Positions 39,462-49,302 of a DNA stretch of 64,000 bases are shown piece by piece. How positions within the stretch are numbered: position 1 is the first letter of the stretch; every line of letters begins with the position of its first letter. Location: contig CP067379.1 of the NCBI GenBank assembly GCA_019565575.1, forward strand, positions 1,054,001-1,118,000, written 5' to 3'. The DNA is from Flavobacterium covae. GTDB taxonomy: Bacteria > Bacteroidota > Bacteroidia > Flavobacteriales > Flavobacteriaceae. A program made the translations under genes and the position numbers. Under the pieces are notes generated by a model that saw only the letters and a program-made list of their open reading frames with translations, was not told the origin of the DNA and did no database searches.

Positions 39462-42036
39462 CTAATTAATCAGTAGTTTAGCCATTTTATATTCATTATT
39501 AGGATTTACAATTTTACAAAAGTAAACACCTCTAGATAATTCTTTTTAGATAAAGAAATAGAGTTAAATCCAGCATTTGCACTAACATCAAATTGCATTA
39601 CAATTTTTCCTAATTGATTTATAATTTGAACAGTCATAGAACAGGTCTCACTTGCTATTAATTCAATACTGGCTTCATGGCTTACTGGGTTAGGATAAAT
39701 TGCTATTTCTAATGATTCATCATGAACTAAAGTATTATTTTTTGAAAAACGAATATCTTCCAATGTTAATTCTTTTAGAACTTCTTGGCCATTTGTTGTA
39801 GACATGATAAAAACAATTGTTTTAAGATCGTCTAATTTTATTTTATCAGACACACCAATTAAGGATGAAATAGGTAAACTAAATTCTTTCCAATTATTAG
39901 TTAATTTTACATTGATATAAGGTTGATTTTCCCAATTTGAAACACTTGCTTTTATAAAACGTATTTCTAAATTACCATTCCCTTTGGCTTTAAATTTAAA
40001 ACTTTTATAATCGGATAAATCAATTGCTTTAAATCGAGGTGTTAAAGCACGATAAACACTTATATAGTTAGATACTTTTGCACTTAAACTTACATTTCTT
40101 TCAATTGGAAATTCATCATTTAAAGTTTTATAATTATCAGGTTGGATTTGATAGTTTAGAACGGTTGTACCTTTAGCAGAATTATCTAGTCCCCAAGGAC
40201 CATCAGATAAAAATAAATCGTCTGGTACGGGGGTATTTTTACCAATTCTCATACCTATGTCAAATAAAGAACCAATAGGATAATCATGTTGTACTAAGAA
40301 CTTTTTGTCTAAATTAATAGTTGTAGTAAAATTTTCAAAAGTTGAGGTTTCGGAAAGTCTTTTGCCACCGTCAAAATCTACATTTTGAACGCCAGAAGGA
40401 TTAATGATATCTAAATATAGTTTTCCATTAGAATACTTACCTTTTTAACAAATACAGTTGGCGGATTGGAAACATTATATTCTGTAATGTTTTTTTGATT
40501 ATTTATTAATGAGATTAACTCAGCACCTAGTTTGTATAAATTATCTAGTGAGTTTGTCCAAATTTGAAAATTATAATACGAAGTGTTTTGTTCATATTTA
40601 TCTAGATTCCAATGACTATCTATTGAAAAATTATTTTCGTTATTAGTCAATCTAGCGGCTAAACTCATTGAGTACTCAATATTTCCGTCGGGATTTTTTA
40701 TGATAGAACGTATAAAATTATGTTCATTTAATTGTATAGTAGAAACAGATAAAATTTCAGCACCTAATAATCTATCACAAATATATTTGGTATGTTCATA
40801 AACACTATTTTTCGTTTTGATAGCAATTATACTACCAATAGTTTTATTCTTTTTAATATAATCTACAGAGTAAATATCAGTTGCATTTGTAATTTGAGTT
40901 AAATCAAAAGGAGTAGATTCAATAACCGAATCTTCGTTAATTATTTGTAGAGGGATAAAAGATTGAAGAGTAAAGTTGTTACTTTTATTTGCATAACGAG
41001 CATTTTTTTCTATTCTAGCAGCCTTGCTACGATCAAAAGTATAATTGGTTTTTACTCTGTTATAGTTACGTTTATTAATAATGTCTCCCAATCTGTTATT
41101 ACTTTCTAAACCACCATTATTACCTCCAGAAGTTTCATCTACAACAGGACAAGATCCCATTCCAGAGCAAGAAGGGTCATCACAATCAACTAGTCCGTCT
41201 CCATCATCATCTATTCCGTTTGTACAATCTTCTTGTAATACTGCAGCTGTAGGACAACGCGCTCCATCATTACTAGAACTAGATGGACCAAAAGCAAATA
41301 AGTTTGAATTAATGATGTTTGAACCTGTTAAATTTTGAACGTTTCTAATAATATAAATAGTTCCAGTATCATTTGATGAAACATAAAAATTGCCATCTAC
41401 ATCAAAATAGACAGCTCCATACGTATAATTTAATCCAGCCATAATAGGTACTTCTCCTAAACTTTGTACACTTCCAGTTGTAGGAGTAATTCGATATAAA
41501 ATGTTTGTACTTTTTTCTACAGTGTATAAGTTTCCATCAACAGCGTTAAAGGCCCAATCAAAAACGTTTATAGAGGTACTGAGTGGATAAGAGGTAATAT
41601 ACTGTCCGTAGGTTGCGGAATTTGGGTTTACATCTATTTGATAAATGAAGCTACCTATTTTTAAAAAATACACTCCATCGGAACGAATATCTCCAACAAA
41701 TCTACTGCCTGTGGGTAATTCAGGTATGTAATACGAAGTCGTTTGAAAATCAGAACCTATTCGTACAATCGTATTTGCAGGAGTACTTAAGGATCCCCAC
41801 ATATAGCCATCAGTAGGGTTATACCCTGCGGCATTAATTGTACCTGGAGTAATATCAGTTGCTATTAAGGTGGCTGTACCTGATGATAGATTTATAGCGT
41901 ATAAGTCATTCATTTGAAACAAGTAAGCATTGTAATTACAATTAAAAGGCTGATTTTGACTAAATGAAGATAGATTAGCAAGGGTTAAAATAATTGCTAA
42001 TCCATATTTTACTGATGATAAAACACTATTTTTCAT
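39462..42036 (-). CDS. Large secreted surface protein with T9SS sorting domain (two frameshifts)
   Basis: About 858 residues. Signal peptide (YGLAIILTLANLSSFSQ), a beta-propeller-like repeat region (residues about 35-260; YLFQMNDLYAINLSSGTATL, FDWAFNAVDGNLYTVE), an acidic calcium-type stretch (NGIDDDGDGLVDCDDPSC) as in other Bacteroidota surface proteins, a carbohydrate-binding-like region (WENQPYINVKLTNNWKEF), and a C-terminal T9SS type A signal (IAIYPNPVSHEASIEL, RGVYFCKIVNPNNEYKMAKL). Breaks at about 40440 and 39545 each need one A. It lies downstream of the LytTR regulator on the same strand, so it may be its target. Probably a glycan-associated surface protein or adhesin. Confidence 0.78.
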
Positions 42037-42157
42037 GACCTTACTATTTTAATTTGTTAGTAAAGTTATAAACAAGATCAGTAATTAATTTTGATTTTTG
42101 TTTGTTGTATATAAAGTATAGATAAAATGTAATTATCTATAGATGAATGAGATGGTG

Positions 42158-42877
42158 CTAAAGTAAGTTAAGTCTGTTTATTAATTCAGGTCTATTAGAG
42201 CGGCTAACGGGTATTACTTCTTTTCCTATAAGAACACTGTTATCTTCAATATCTATAATTTTTTTTACATTTATTATGTAAGAACGGTGTACTTTTAAAA
42301 ATAAACTCTGAGGTAGTTTATCTTGAATTTTTTTGAGCGTTGAGTGAACGGTATAGTTTTTATGTTCTGTTTTGATGATAATGTAATCTCCTTTAGCTTC
42401 AATTAGATTAATAGATTGAAAATTAATTTTTATAAGTCGTCTATCAATATTTATATAAAAATCGTTAGATTCATTTTGAATAAGAATAGAGTTTTCAGCT
42501 TTTGTAATAGGATTTTCTTGTTTTATAGATGAGGATTTGAATTTTTGAATGGCTTTGTCAAGACGTGCTTGAGTAATAGGTTTTACAATATAATCTACTA
42601 TACAATCGTATTCAAAAGCTTCTATTGCATAATTTTTATCAGATGTAATTAAAATTATTTTAGGAGGATTTTTAACGGTTTGTATAAAATCAAAACCTGT
42701 AAAATCAGGCATGTGAATATCAAGAAATATTAAATCTACAGAATTTTGATTTAAATATTTCATGGCTTGAATTGCATTAGAAAACTCTTCAACAATATTC
42801 ATTTCCGAATAATTAGAAACCATTTGGTAAATTATGGTTCTTGCTAAAGTTTCATCATCTACAATAATACAATTCAT
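42158..42877 (-). CDS. LytTR-family response regulator
   Basis: Intact, 239 residues. Receiver domain with Asp7/Asp8, phospho-acceptor Asp53 (LIFLDIHMP), Thr/Ser in ILITSDK and Lys in YIVKPI. The C-terminal LytTR DNA-binding domain runs from about residue 140 (NLIEAKGDYIIIKTEH, VHRSYIINVKKI, VIPVSRSNRPEL). It is the last gene of the seven-gene signalling operon, three bases after the Hpt gene. It is the only DNA-binding output in the cluster, so it is the likely transcriptional regulator of the locus. Confidence 0.92.
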   Translation of the reverse strand: MNCIIVDDETLARTIIYQMVSNYSEMNIVEEFSNAIQAMKYLNQNSVDLIFLDIHMPDFTGFDFIQTVKNPPKIILITSDKNYAIEAFEYDCIVDYIVKPITQARLDKAIQKFKSSSIKQENPITKAENSILIQNESNDFYINIDRRLIKINFQSINLIEAKGDYIIIKTEHKNYTVHSTLKKIQDKLPQSLFLKVHRSYIINVKKIIDIEDNSVLIGKEVIPVSRSNRPELINRLNLL

Positions 42878-42880
42878 TCA

Positions 42881-43201
42881 TTAAGTTAATTGATCAACAA
42901 ATTGTTGCATAGCATCTAAAATAGCCTCAAATTCTAGTTGTAAATCTGTTGATTGTTTCAGTAAATTTATTTCAAACTCTTCAGCAAGATAATAACTTTT
43001 TTCCATTCCTAAAACAGAAATTTTATGTTTAAGTTTATGTACAGAAGAAGCTGTTTGTTGGAATTTTTTGGCGGTTATGTTTTCTTTATAAGTATTGATT
43101 TCTTCTGGTAATTCTTGTTTTATTACGGAAATTATTTTTGTTCTAAATACATCGTTATCTCCTGATAATTGTTTGATATAGCTTTCGTTAGGTTGTTCCA
43201 T
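42881..43201 (-). CDS. Histidine phosphotransfer (Hpt) protein
   Basis: Intact, about 106 residues from the ATG at 43201 (MEQPNESYIKQL). All-helical Hpt domain with the phospho-accepting His55 in SSVHKLKHKISVLGM. It overlaps the 3' end of the histidine kinase by 14 bases and precedes the LytTR gene by three. A free-standing Hpt protein between kinases and regulators indicates a multistep phosphorelay or a branched network. Confidence 0.85.
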   Translation of the reverse strand: MEQPNESYIKQLSGDNDVFRTKIISVIKQELPEEINTYKENITAKKFQQTASSVHKLKHKISVLGMEKSYYLAEEFEINLLKQSTDLQLEFEAILDAMQQFVDQLT

Positions 43202-44233
43202 GTTGTTTAGATAAAGTAAAATAAAATGTTGATCCTTCATTTTCTTGGCTTTCTACCCAAATTTTCCCTCTATAGAAAAGTACGATTTTTTTTACAATAG
43301 ACAAACCTATACCTGATGAATTGTTATCGTTTTCTAATTTGGTAAAAACATTAAATATTTTATTGAAATATTCTGGACTAATTCCTTTTCCATTATCTTT
43401 TATATAAAAAAGATAATTTTCTTTTGGTCTTCGTAACCTATTTCAATAATTCCTTTTTCTTTATTCATTGAATTTAAGGCATTATCTATTAAGTTTTGAA
43501 AAATTTGCTTGAATCTAATCGTATTTCCATAAATTTTTGGAAGGTCTGAGGAAATGTACACTTTAGTATTTAAAGGAATATGGAAACTTTTTAGTACTTC
43601 TTCACAAAGTATATTAAAATCAACTAATCTATCACTGGTTTCTAGTTTATCAATAGTAGAATACTCTAAAATTCCTTTGATTAAGAGATCCATTTTTTCT
43701 ACATTGACTAATACTGAGTTTAGGGAGTTTAGACAATCATTTCCTATTCTGTCTTTATTATCTTCAATGAACCAACTTACTAGTGTATGTATGTTTCTTA
43801 AAGGGGCTTTTAAATCATGTGAAACTACATGAGCATACTCGTTTAATTCTTGGTTTTGTTCTTCTAAATCTTTTAATAAGGTTTCTCTTTGTTTGTTTAT
43901 GGAAATAATTTCTATGGTTTGTTTTTTTAATTTTTCTACAAGATCTTTCTCATTTTCTATTTCATTTAGTGTAGACTTGATAGCCATTGAATTAATAATT
44001 TCCTCAAGATTTTTATTGATTTCTTTTAAATTAATTGTTTCAAGCCTTAATTTATCATTTGCTTCATAGAGTTCATCAGAACTTATTTTCATAGCTCTTT
44101 GAGACATTTTTAATTGCTCGTCATAATTGTTGTATGAATCATTAATAGCATTAATAAAATCCTGATTTAGTAATAAATCGGTACCTTCTTTTTTTAAGTA
44201 TTTGTCTATTTGTCTACTTAGTAGAGGATTCAT
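43188..44233 (-). CDS. Soluble histidine kinase with coiled-coil N-terminus (one frameshift)
   Basis: About 347 residues and no membrane helix. Residues about 45-140 form a long coiled coil. HisKA has the phospho-acceptor His in VVSHDLKAPLRNIH, and the HATPase domain has NLIDNALNSM (N box), DNGKGISPEYFNKIF (G1) and SSGIGLSIVKKIV (G2). The frame breaks near 43410, and one base joins it to the G1/G2 half, ending STFYF...KQHGTT. Its ATG overlaps the FIST stop by one base. With no sensor domain of its own it probably receives its signal from the FIST protein. Confidence 0.85.
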
Positions 44234-45366
44234 TATTCACTTATTAAGGTTAAAGTCATGGTTTGATTATGCAGTTCACAGCCAGTGTTTCGATCAAAAG
44301 GAGCTATTTCGCCATAGGAATAAAAACCACTGATGACAGCTTGATTACCAATTGTTTTTTTTACTTCTTCAATTTCTTCTTCTACTCTTTGATCCATTAC
44401 TAATTTTCTACCGATACAACTGACTAATAACGCAAATTCAGGTTTATTTATTCTATTTTGCATTGCTTCTTGAGCTGCTTTTTGTGCCCCTTCTGAGAGA
44501 CCGTCTACTGATGTCATCATCAATTGTACTTTAGAATTGATAGGAACATCACCTGCGAGTGTCATAGAATGATTATCTTCATTTATATTTAATACGGTTC
44601 TTACTACGGCTCTTTCTTTATTTTCTGCTTTTACATGTAATGGATATAACAATGCTGCTTTAGGTAGTTCGTTTGCTTTGTCGCCAAGATATTTTCTATA
44701 AAGTTCTAGAGCAGGTTTGTCATCTATTTCATATAAAATATTGGCATCAGATTTTGTAATTAATCGTTCAGGACCAAATGTGAGCCAACCACCATGGCTA
44801 GCTACTGATATTTCTAATGTTTCTCCATATAACCCAATTAAAATCACTTCTCCTGCTTTTGGATCTTCTTTATAGGAGGCAAGCGTTTTTTGAAATCGAT
44901 CATCATCTCCGCAAATTCCTCCAGAAATCGGAATATTGTGAAGCATTATAGATTCAATGCCTGCTATTAATGAATTACCATTAACAAAACTACCTTCGGA
45001 TATTACGATCAAATGTTTTAGTTTTTCTTTAGGTATATCCTGAGATAATTTTTTACCTAGTTGATAAACATCTAAATTATATTCTTTGATGTTGCCATTT
45101 TTTATAATAAAAGTAGATCTTTCAAATTCTATGGCGGTAATATGAACAGTATTATTTATTACGTTCGTATCAATAATTTCTCCCGAGGTAGAACCAAAAA
45201 CTAAATGTTCATAAGGAAATTCTTTTCTGATTTTTTCTATAATTTTAGGGTCTTCTAATAGTTGTCTATTGCCAAAAACTAAAACGAAAGGATTTTTTAA
45301 TTCTTGTTTAGAAACTACATAATTCCATTCAAGATTTTTTTCTAGAAATGCTTGTACTATCTTCAT
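44233..45366 (-). CDS. FIST-domain signal-sensing protein
   Basis: Intact, 377 residues, cytosolic. FIST N (LVFGNRQLLEDPKIIEKIR, GSTSGEIIDTNV, AIEFERSTF) and FIST C (ALELYRKYLGDKANELP, VISGFYSYGEIAPF, LHNQTMTLTLI) are both recognisable. FIST domains are sensory input modules often encoded beside histidine kinases; small-molecule binding is proposed for the family. Here it overlaps the upstream PAS kinase (ATGA) and the downstream kinase (TAATG). The ligand is unknown. Confidence 0.88.
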   Translation of the reverse strand: MKIVQAFLEKNLEWNYVVSKQELKNPFVLVFGNRQLLEDPKIIEKIRKEFPYEHLVFGSTSGEIIDTNVINNTVHITAIEFERSTFIIKNGNIKEYNLDVYQLGKKLSQDIPKEKLKHLIVISEGSFVNGNSLIAGIESIMLHNIPISGGICGDDDRFQKTLASYKEDPKAGEVILIGLYGETLEISVASHGGWLTFGPERLITKSDANILYEIDDKPALELYRKYLGDKANELPKAALLYPLHVKAENKERAVVRTVLNINEDNHSMTLAGDVPINSKVQLMMTSVDGLSEGAQKAAQEAMQNRINKPEFALLVSCIGRKLVMDQRVEEEIEEVKKTIGNQAVISGFYSYGEIAPFDRNTGCELHNQTMTLTLISE

Positions 45367-47300
45367 CGTATTAGTTTTGGGATTTTAATAAAAAAAGTGG
45401 TTCCTATATTTTCTTGACTTTCAAGCCATATTTTTCCCTTATAGTTTTCAATAATTTTTTTACTATTGAAAGTCCTATTCCTGTAGATTTTTCGTGTTTA
45501 GTAAAAGATTGAAATATGGTAAAAATTTTATCTTGATTTTCAGGGGCTATACCAGGACCATTATCCTTTATGCTGAATAAATGGCTGTCATTAGTATCTT
45601 TATAATCTATGATTACTTTTCCTATAGGCTTATCTATATAGGTTACAGCATTACTAATTAGATTTTGAAATAATTGTTGTATTCTATACCGGTCAGCTGT
45701 AATAATTGGTAAAATAGTAGCTATAATAACTTCAACATTTTCTGGAATATGAATTATCTGAATTATATTTTGTATGATTTCATTGATATCAACTTCTTCA
45801 TAAACATTTTCTAATGTGTCTATTTTAGAATAGGTCAAAATTCCTTGAATTAGATGATCCATTTTTTCAACTTTGCCTTCAATCATTTCAAGATAACTTA
45901 ATGTTTGTGCACTAAATTCTTTCAGATTGTCTTCCTTGATCCAAGAAATTAATGAATGAATGCTTCTAAGAGGTGATTTTAAATCGTGTGAAACTATTTG
46001 GGCATAGTCATTGAGTTGCTGATTTTGTTTTTTGAGTCCAAGTAATAATCGTTCTTTTTGTAGTTCTAGATTTTTTTGTTGTGTAATATCTAAATGAATA
46101 CCTATAGAACCCACTATATTACCTTTTGCATCGTAATTAGGACCACCACTAATAACCCAATAGCGATCGTCTCCGTTTTTAGTTTTTGCTAAAACTTCAT
46201 AGGAATCAGAAATTCCCTTTTTTCTTGCTTTATTTTGATCTGCTAATAGCATCTTGCTTGTATCATTTGCCAATAAATCAGTTGCATTTTTACCAATTAG
46301 TTCATCTATGGTGTAACCACTCATCTCTAGAAATGACTGATTTGAAAAAAGAATTAGATCATCATTATCTACTTCAAGTAGTCCTAAATTCATATTTGCA
46401 ATGATGCTACTATATTTTTCTTTTTCATATTTCAAGGCATCTTGATAAGACTTTTCATTGCTAATATCTTCTTCTATTGCAAAGTATTTGATTATTTGAC
46501 CGTTATCATTTTTTAATGCTTGACCATGAATCCTAACCCAATATTTAGTTTTATCTTTTGTATAATTTAATATTTCACAATTAAAGGGTTCTCCTCGAGA
46601 AAGTTGTTTTTTTAAATAAGCTATAGTTTCCTTATTAGTTTCTTCACCTTGAAGGAATGCACCTGGTTTTTTTCCTATTACTTCTTGATTGTTATAACCC
46701 GTTACTTTTTCAAAACTTTCATTTACCCACTCAATTTTACCTTCCTTATCGCAAATAATGACAGCGTTTAGGTTTACTTTTGCAATAGAGGATAAGACCT
46801 GGAAGTTCTTCTTTATCTTTTTCAAGTATTTTTTGTTGTTGATTGATTTTAAGAAACAATTCATTTAACTCTTGATTTTGAATTTCTTGATTTTTTAAGA
46901 CATGTAATAAATCAATTAGTGGGTCATTGAAAGCAAAATCTTGAAAAGTTAGATTATTTTCAACAACCTCTTTTATAGAATTAAACCAAGGAGAGCCGGT
47001 AAAGAGATAAAAATTTCCATGTAGATTTATTTGTCCTCGAAGAATTATTTTTTTATCATGTGTATGTAATATAACTAGCTGATCTAATGTTTGTGTAAAA
47101 TTATTAGAATGAATATTCTTAAAATGTGGTCTTTGAAAATTAAAGGATTCCATAAAATAAGTATCCAGTTCAATTTTGGGTAATAACTTACTTAATGTTT
47201 TTCCTAAACTTATGATTTTTAATTGGTCATCAATTAAAATATGGAAAGGAAAAATAGAATTAAACTCATCTTTGTTAAAATTGAATTGAATATTACACAT
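45363..47300 (-). CDS. H-NOX-associated histidine kinase: HNOBA-PAS-PAS-HisKA-HATPase (two frameshifts)
   Basis: About 645 residues, soluble. An N-terminal HNOBA domain (EFNSIFPFHILIDDQLKIIS, FTGSPWFNSI), a coiled coil (QNQELNELFLKINQQQK), two PAS/PAC modules (AVIICDKEGKIEWVNESF; SSIIANMNLGLLEVDNDD) and a kinase core: His in IVSHDLKSPLRSIH, N box NLISNAVTYI, G1 DNGPGIAPENQDKIF and G2 STGIGLSIVKK. Breaks lie at 46799-46805 (extra C in cttccag on the coding strand) and near 45440 (one A). Joined, it ends TTFFIKIPKLIR. HNOBA is the partner domain of H-NOX in soluble guanylate cyclase and in bacterial kinases. It follows the H-NOX gene by four bases. Confidence 0.87.
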
Positions 47301-47304
47301 AGTT

Positions 47305-47847
47305 CTACCAACTTATATTAAAAATCTCGTGAGTATCGCCTTTATTACGGCTTTTGATAACTTTAATTTTGACAGGAGTTTTAAATGAAATACTTAAACC
47401 TTGAATCAAACCTTTTACAAAAGCCTGTAAACCTTCTCTTACGGAGAAGTAGTGTAAGTTAAGACTTTTTTCGGAAATATCCGATACTTTAAATTCAGGA
47501 GGAGTTAGATTAGGATAAATAAGCATGACTCTATTATGGAATAGAGGAAGATTAATTAAAAAATCTTTTAAAGAAGTGCCTCCTGATTCCATCAAACCTT
47601 GGTATTTCTCCTGTGTTGTTTTTAAAACCCACCATTCTCCAAAAGTTGTGAGAACTTCATCAATTGTTGTGTTTAACTCTTTAGCAGTCGTATTTGCTAA
47701 TTTATAAGTTACATCATCATCATAAGATTGTCCACTTATAAAATAATCTTGGTTAATACCACTTTTATTTCGGATCTCATTCCATTTTTGTTCTCCAAAA
47801 TTTGATATGATTAAATCTTGAATAGCTTTATTTACAATTCCATACAT
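47305..47847 (-). CDS. H-NOX haem nitric-oxide/oxygen sensor
   Basis: Intact, 180 residues from MYGIVNKAIQ, the near-invariant H-NOX start; an in-frame TTG at 47856 is ignored. The proximal haem ligand is His104 (PLFHNRV), followed by the family stretch YPNLTPPEF. The haem-propionate motif YxSxR is Tyr133-Phe-Ser-Val-Arg137. Counting from that motif, the position of the oxygen-stabilising Tyr140 of Thermoanaerobacter H-NOX is Ala here, which favours NO over oxygen sensing (inference from offset). The adjacent HNOBA kinase is the expected partner. It lies five bases after the CheY-like gene. Confidence 0.93.
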   Translation of the reverse strand: MYGIVNKAIQDLIISNFGEQKWNEIRNKSGINQDYFISGQSYDDDVTYKLANTTAKELNTTIDEVLTTFGEWWVLKTTQEKYQGLMESGGTSLKDFLINLPLFHNRVMLIYPNLTPPEFKVSDISEKSLNLHYFSVREGLQAFVKGLIQGLSISFKTPVKIKVIKSRNKGDTHEIFNISW

Positions 47848-47852
47848 AAAAA

Positions 47853-48266
47853 TCAATGTGAAATTAATTCATTACGACTCCAATACTCAAAAAGAGATTG
47901 AACTTTTTCAACATATTCATCATATTTTAGAGGCTTAATAATATAGCCTGCTATTCCTATTTTGTAACATTCTAATAAATCTTTGTGGTTACTAGAGGTA
48001 GAAAGGATTATAGAGGGTATATATTTTAACCTTTCGTCTTCTTTTAAGATTTTTAGAAATTCAATCCCATTTAATTTTGGCATGTTTAAATCTAACACGA
48101 TTATATCGGGTAAAATGTCTTTGTTTTTTAAAATATCTAGGGCTTCGACACCATTATTTGCTTCAATAACTTTATGGACTAGATTTAATGAGTTAATTAC
48201 CCTGTTGAATTTCATAACCTCAATTTTATCATCTTCTAAAAGAAGAATGTTTAGTAATTTTTTCAT
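47853..48266 (-). CDS. CheY-like response regulator, receiver only
   Basis: Intact, 137 residues from the ATG at 48266. Acidic pair Asp12/Asp13 (LLLEDDK), phospho-acceptor Asp59 (IIVLDLNMP), Ser/Thr in IILSTSS, and Lys in YIIKPLKY. There is no output domain, so it acts through protein contacts or as a phosphate sink or shuttle to the Hpt protein. It is the first gene of the seven-gene signalling operon, with 280 bases of non-coding DNA upstream. Confidence 0.92.
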   Translation of the reverse strand: MKKLLNILLLEDDKIEVMKFNRVINSLNLVHKVIEANNGVEALDILKNKDILPDIIVLDLNMPKLNGIEFLKILKEDERLKYIPSIILSTSSNHKDLLECYKIGIAGYIIKPLKYDEYVEKVQSLFEYWSRNELISH

Positions 48267-48386
48267 TCCCAAAAATTTATTTAATAAAAATTATTGCAGT
48301 AAACATTCAAAAGTAATGATTTGATGAAGGTTGTGGAATCTTATTAGTTGATTGGTTATCATAAAAAGATTAATAACACGAATGTA

Positions 48387-48394
48387 TCGACGAA
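48387..48394. promoter_or_regulatory. TCGACGAA motif upstream of the signalling operon
   Basis: Third copy of TCGACGAA, 121 bases before the CheY-like ATG, followed by GATTAAATTATATATATCG. Possible binding site shared with 28234 and 37197. Confidence 0.4.
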
Positions 48395-48544
48395 GATTAA
48401 ATTATATATATCGTTTTTTGAATGGATAAGAATTTATTATTAATGGCATAAATCGTTGTTTAATGCTCATTACGTTTTATATAGAAATACTAAATAAGAG
48501 TATTCCTTAAAATAATTAATATTTTGATTGTAGAGTTTTAATGT

Positions 48545-49229
48545 TTACAGTAGTGATAATATATCTCTAATGGATTCAATTGCTTTAAAGTTGGTGTGTT
48601 TAATTTCAAAATCAATTTGTTCGTAGGTCCAAGTAGTGTGATAAGGAATATGTACTCCGTAACCTCCTATATTTAATACAGGCAATACATCTGATTTTAA
48701 AGAATTGCCAATCATCATAAAATCTGGAAGCTTGTACATCTAATCTTCCTAGCATTTTAGTATAGTCAATCTCTGTTTTATCCGTCATTACTTCAATGTG
48801 ATGAAAATAATGACCTAATCCTGAATCATGTAGTTTGCGGTGTTGGTCTTTTAAATCACCTTTTGTGGCTACAATTAATTTGTATTTATCTTTTAATTCT
48901 TCTAGTACGTTTTCTACTTCTGGGAGTAGTTCTACTGGTTTTAGTAATAAGTCTTTTCCTATTTGGAGGATTTTATTTGTAATATTTCCAGAAATTTGAT
49001 TTTGAGTTAATTGTAAGGCTGATTCAATCATAGAAAGAGTGAAGCCCTTAATTCCAAAACCATATAGAGGCAAATTTTTAATTTGATTGTTTAGTATTAA
49101 TTGTAAAATTTCTTGATGCGAGGCGTAGCTGTGAAATAAAGTACAAAATTTTTCTTGCGCTTCGTCAAAGTAAGGTTCATTGTGCCATAAAGTATCATCT
49201 GCATCAAAAGCTATTATTTTAGGAGCCAT
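48545..49229 (-). CDS. HAD-superfamily hydrolase (one frameshift)
   Basis: About 228 residues. HAD motif I is IIAFDADDTLWHNE (nucleophile and acid Asp), motif II is IVATKGD, motif III a Lys in the MTDKTEIDY region, and motif IV DFMMIGNSLKSDVLP, which lies in the second frame. The break is at 48724-48730, an extra C within cttccag on the coding strand. The ATG at 49229 (MAPKII) is chosen because a TATTTTTG promoter box lies 24 bases upstream. Substrate unknown; YjjG-like nucleotidase or phosphoglycolate-phosphatase-like activity is possible. Confidence 0.82.
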
Positions 49230-49252
49230 GTTTGAATTATTTAAAGAGTTTT

Positions 49253-49260
49253 CAAAAATA
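49253..49260 (-). promoter_or_regulatory. Promoter box for the HAD gene (TATTTTTG)
   Basis: A TAnnTTTG match on the minus strand, 24 bases upstream of the ATG at 49229. Confidence 0.5.
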
Positions 49261-49275
49261 AAATATTTTAAATGA

Positions 49276-49302
49276 AAAACTCCCTCATTTGGAGGGAGTT
49301 TT
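49276..49302 (-). terminator. Terminator after the ferritin operon
   Basis: AAAACTCCCTC pairs with GAGGGAGTTTT in an 11-bp stem. It overlaps the stop of the Cys-rich gene and is followed by TTTTT on the minus strand. Confidence 0.75.
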
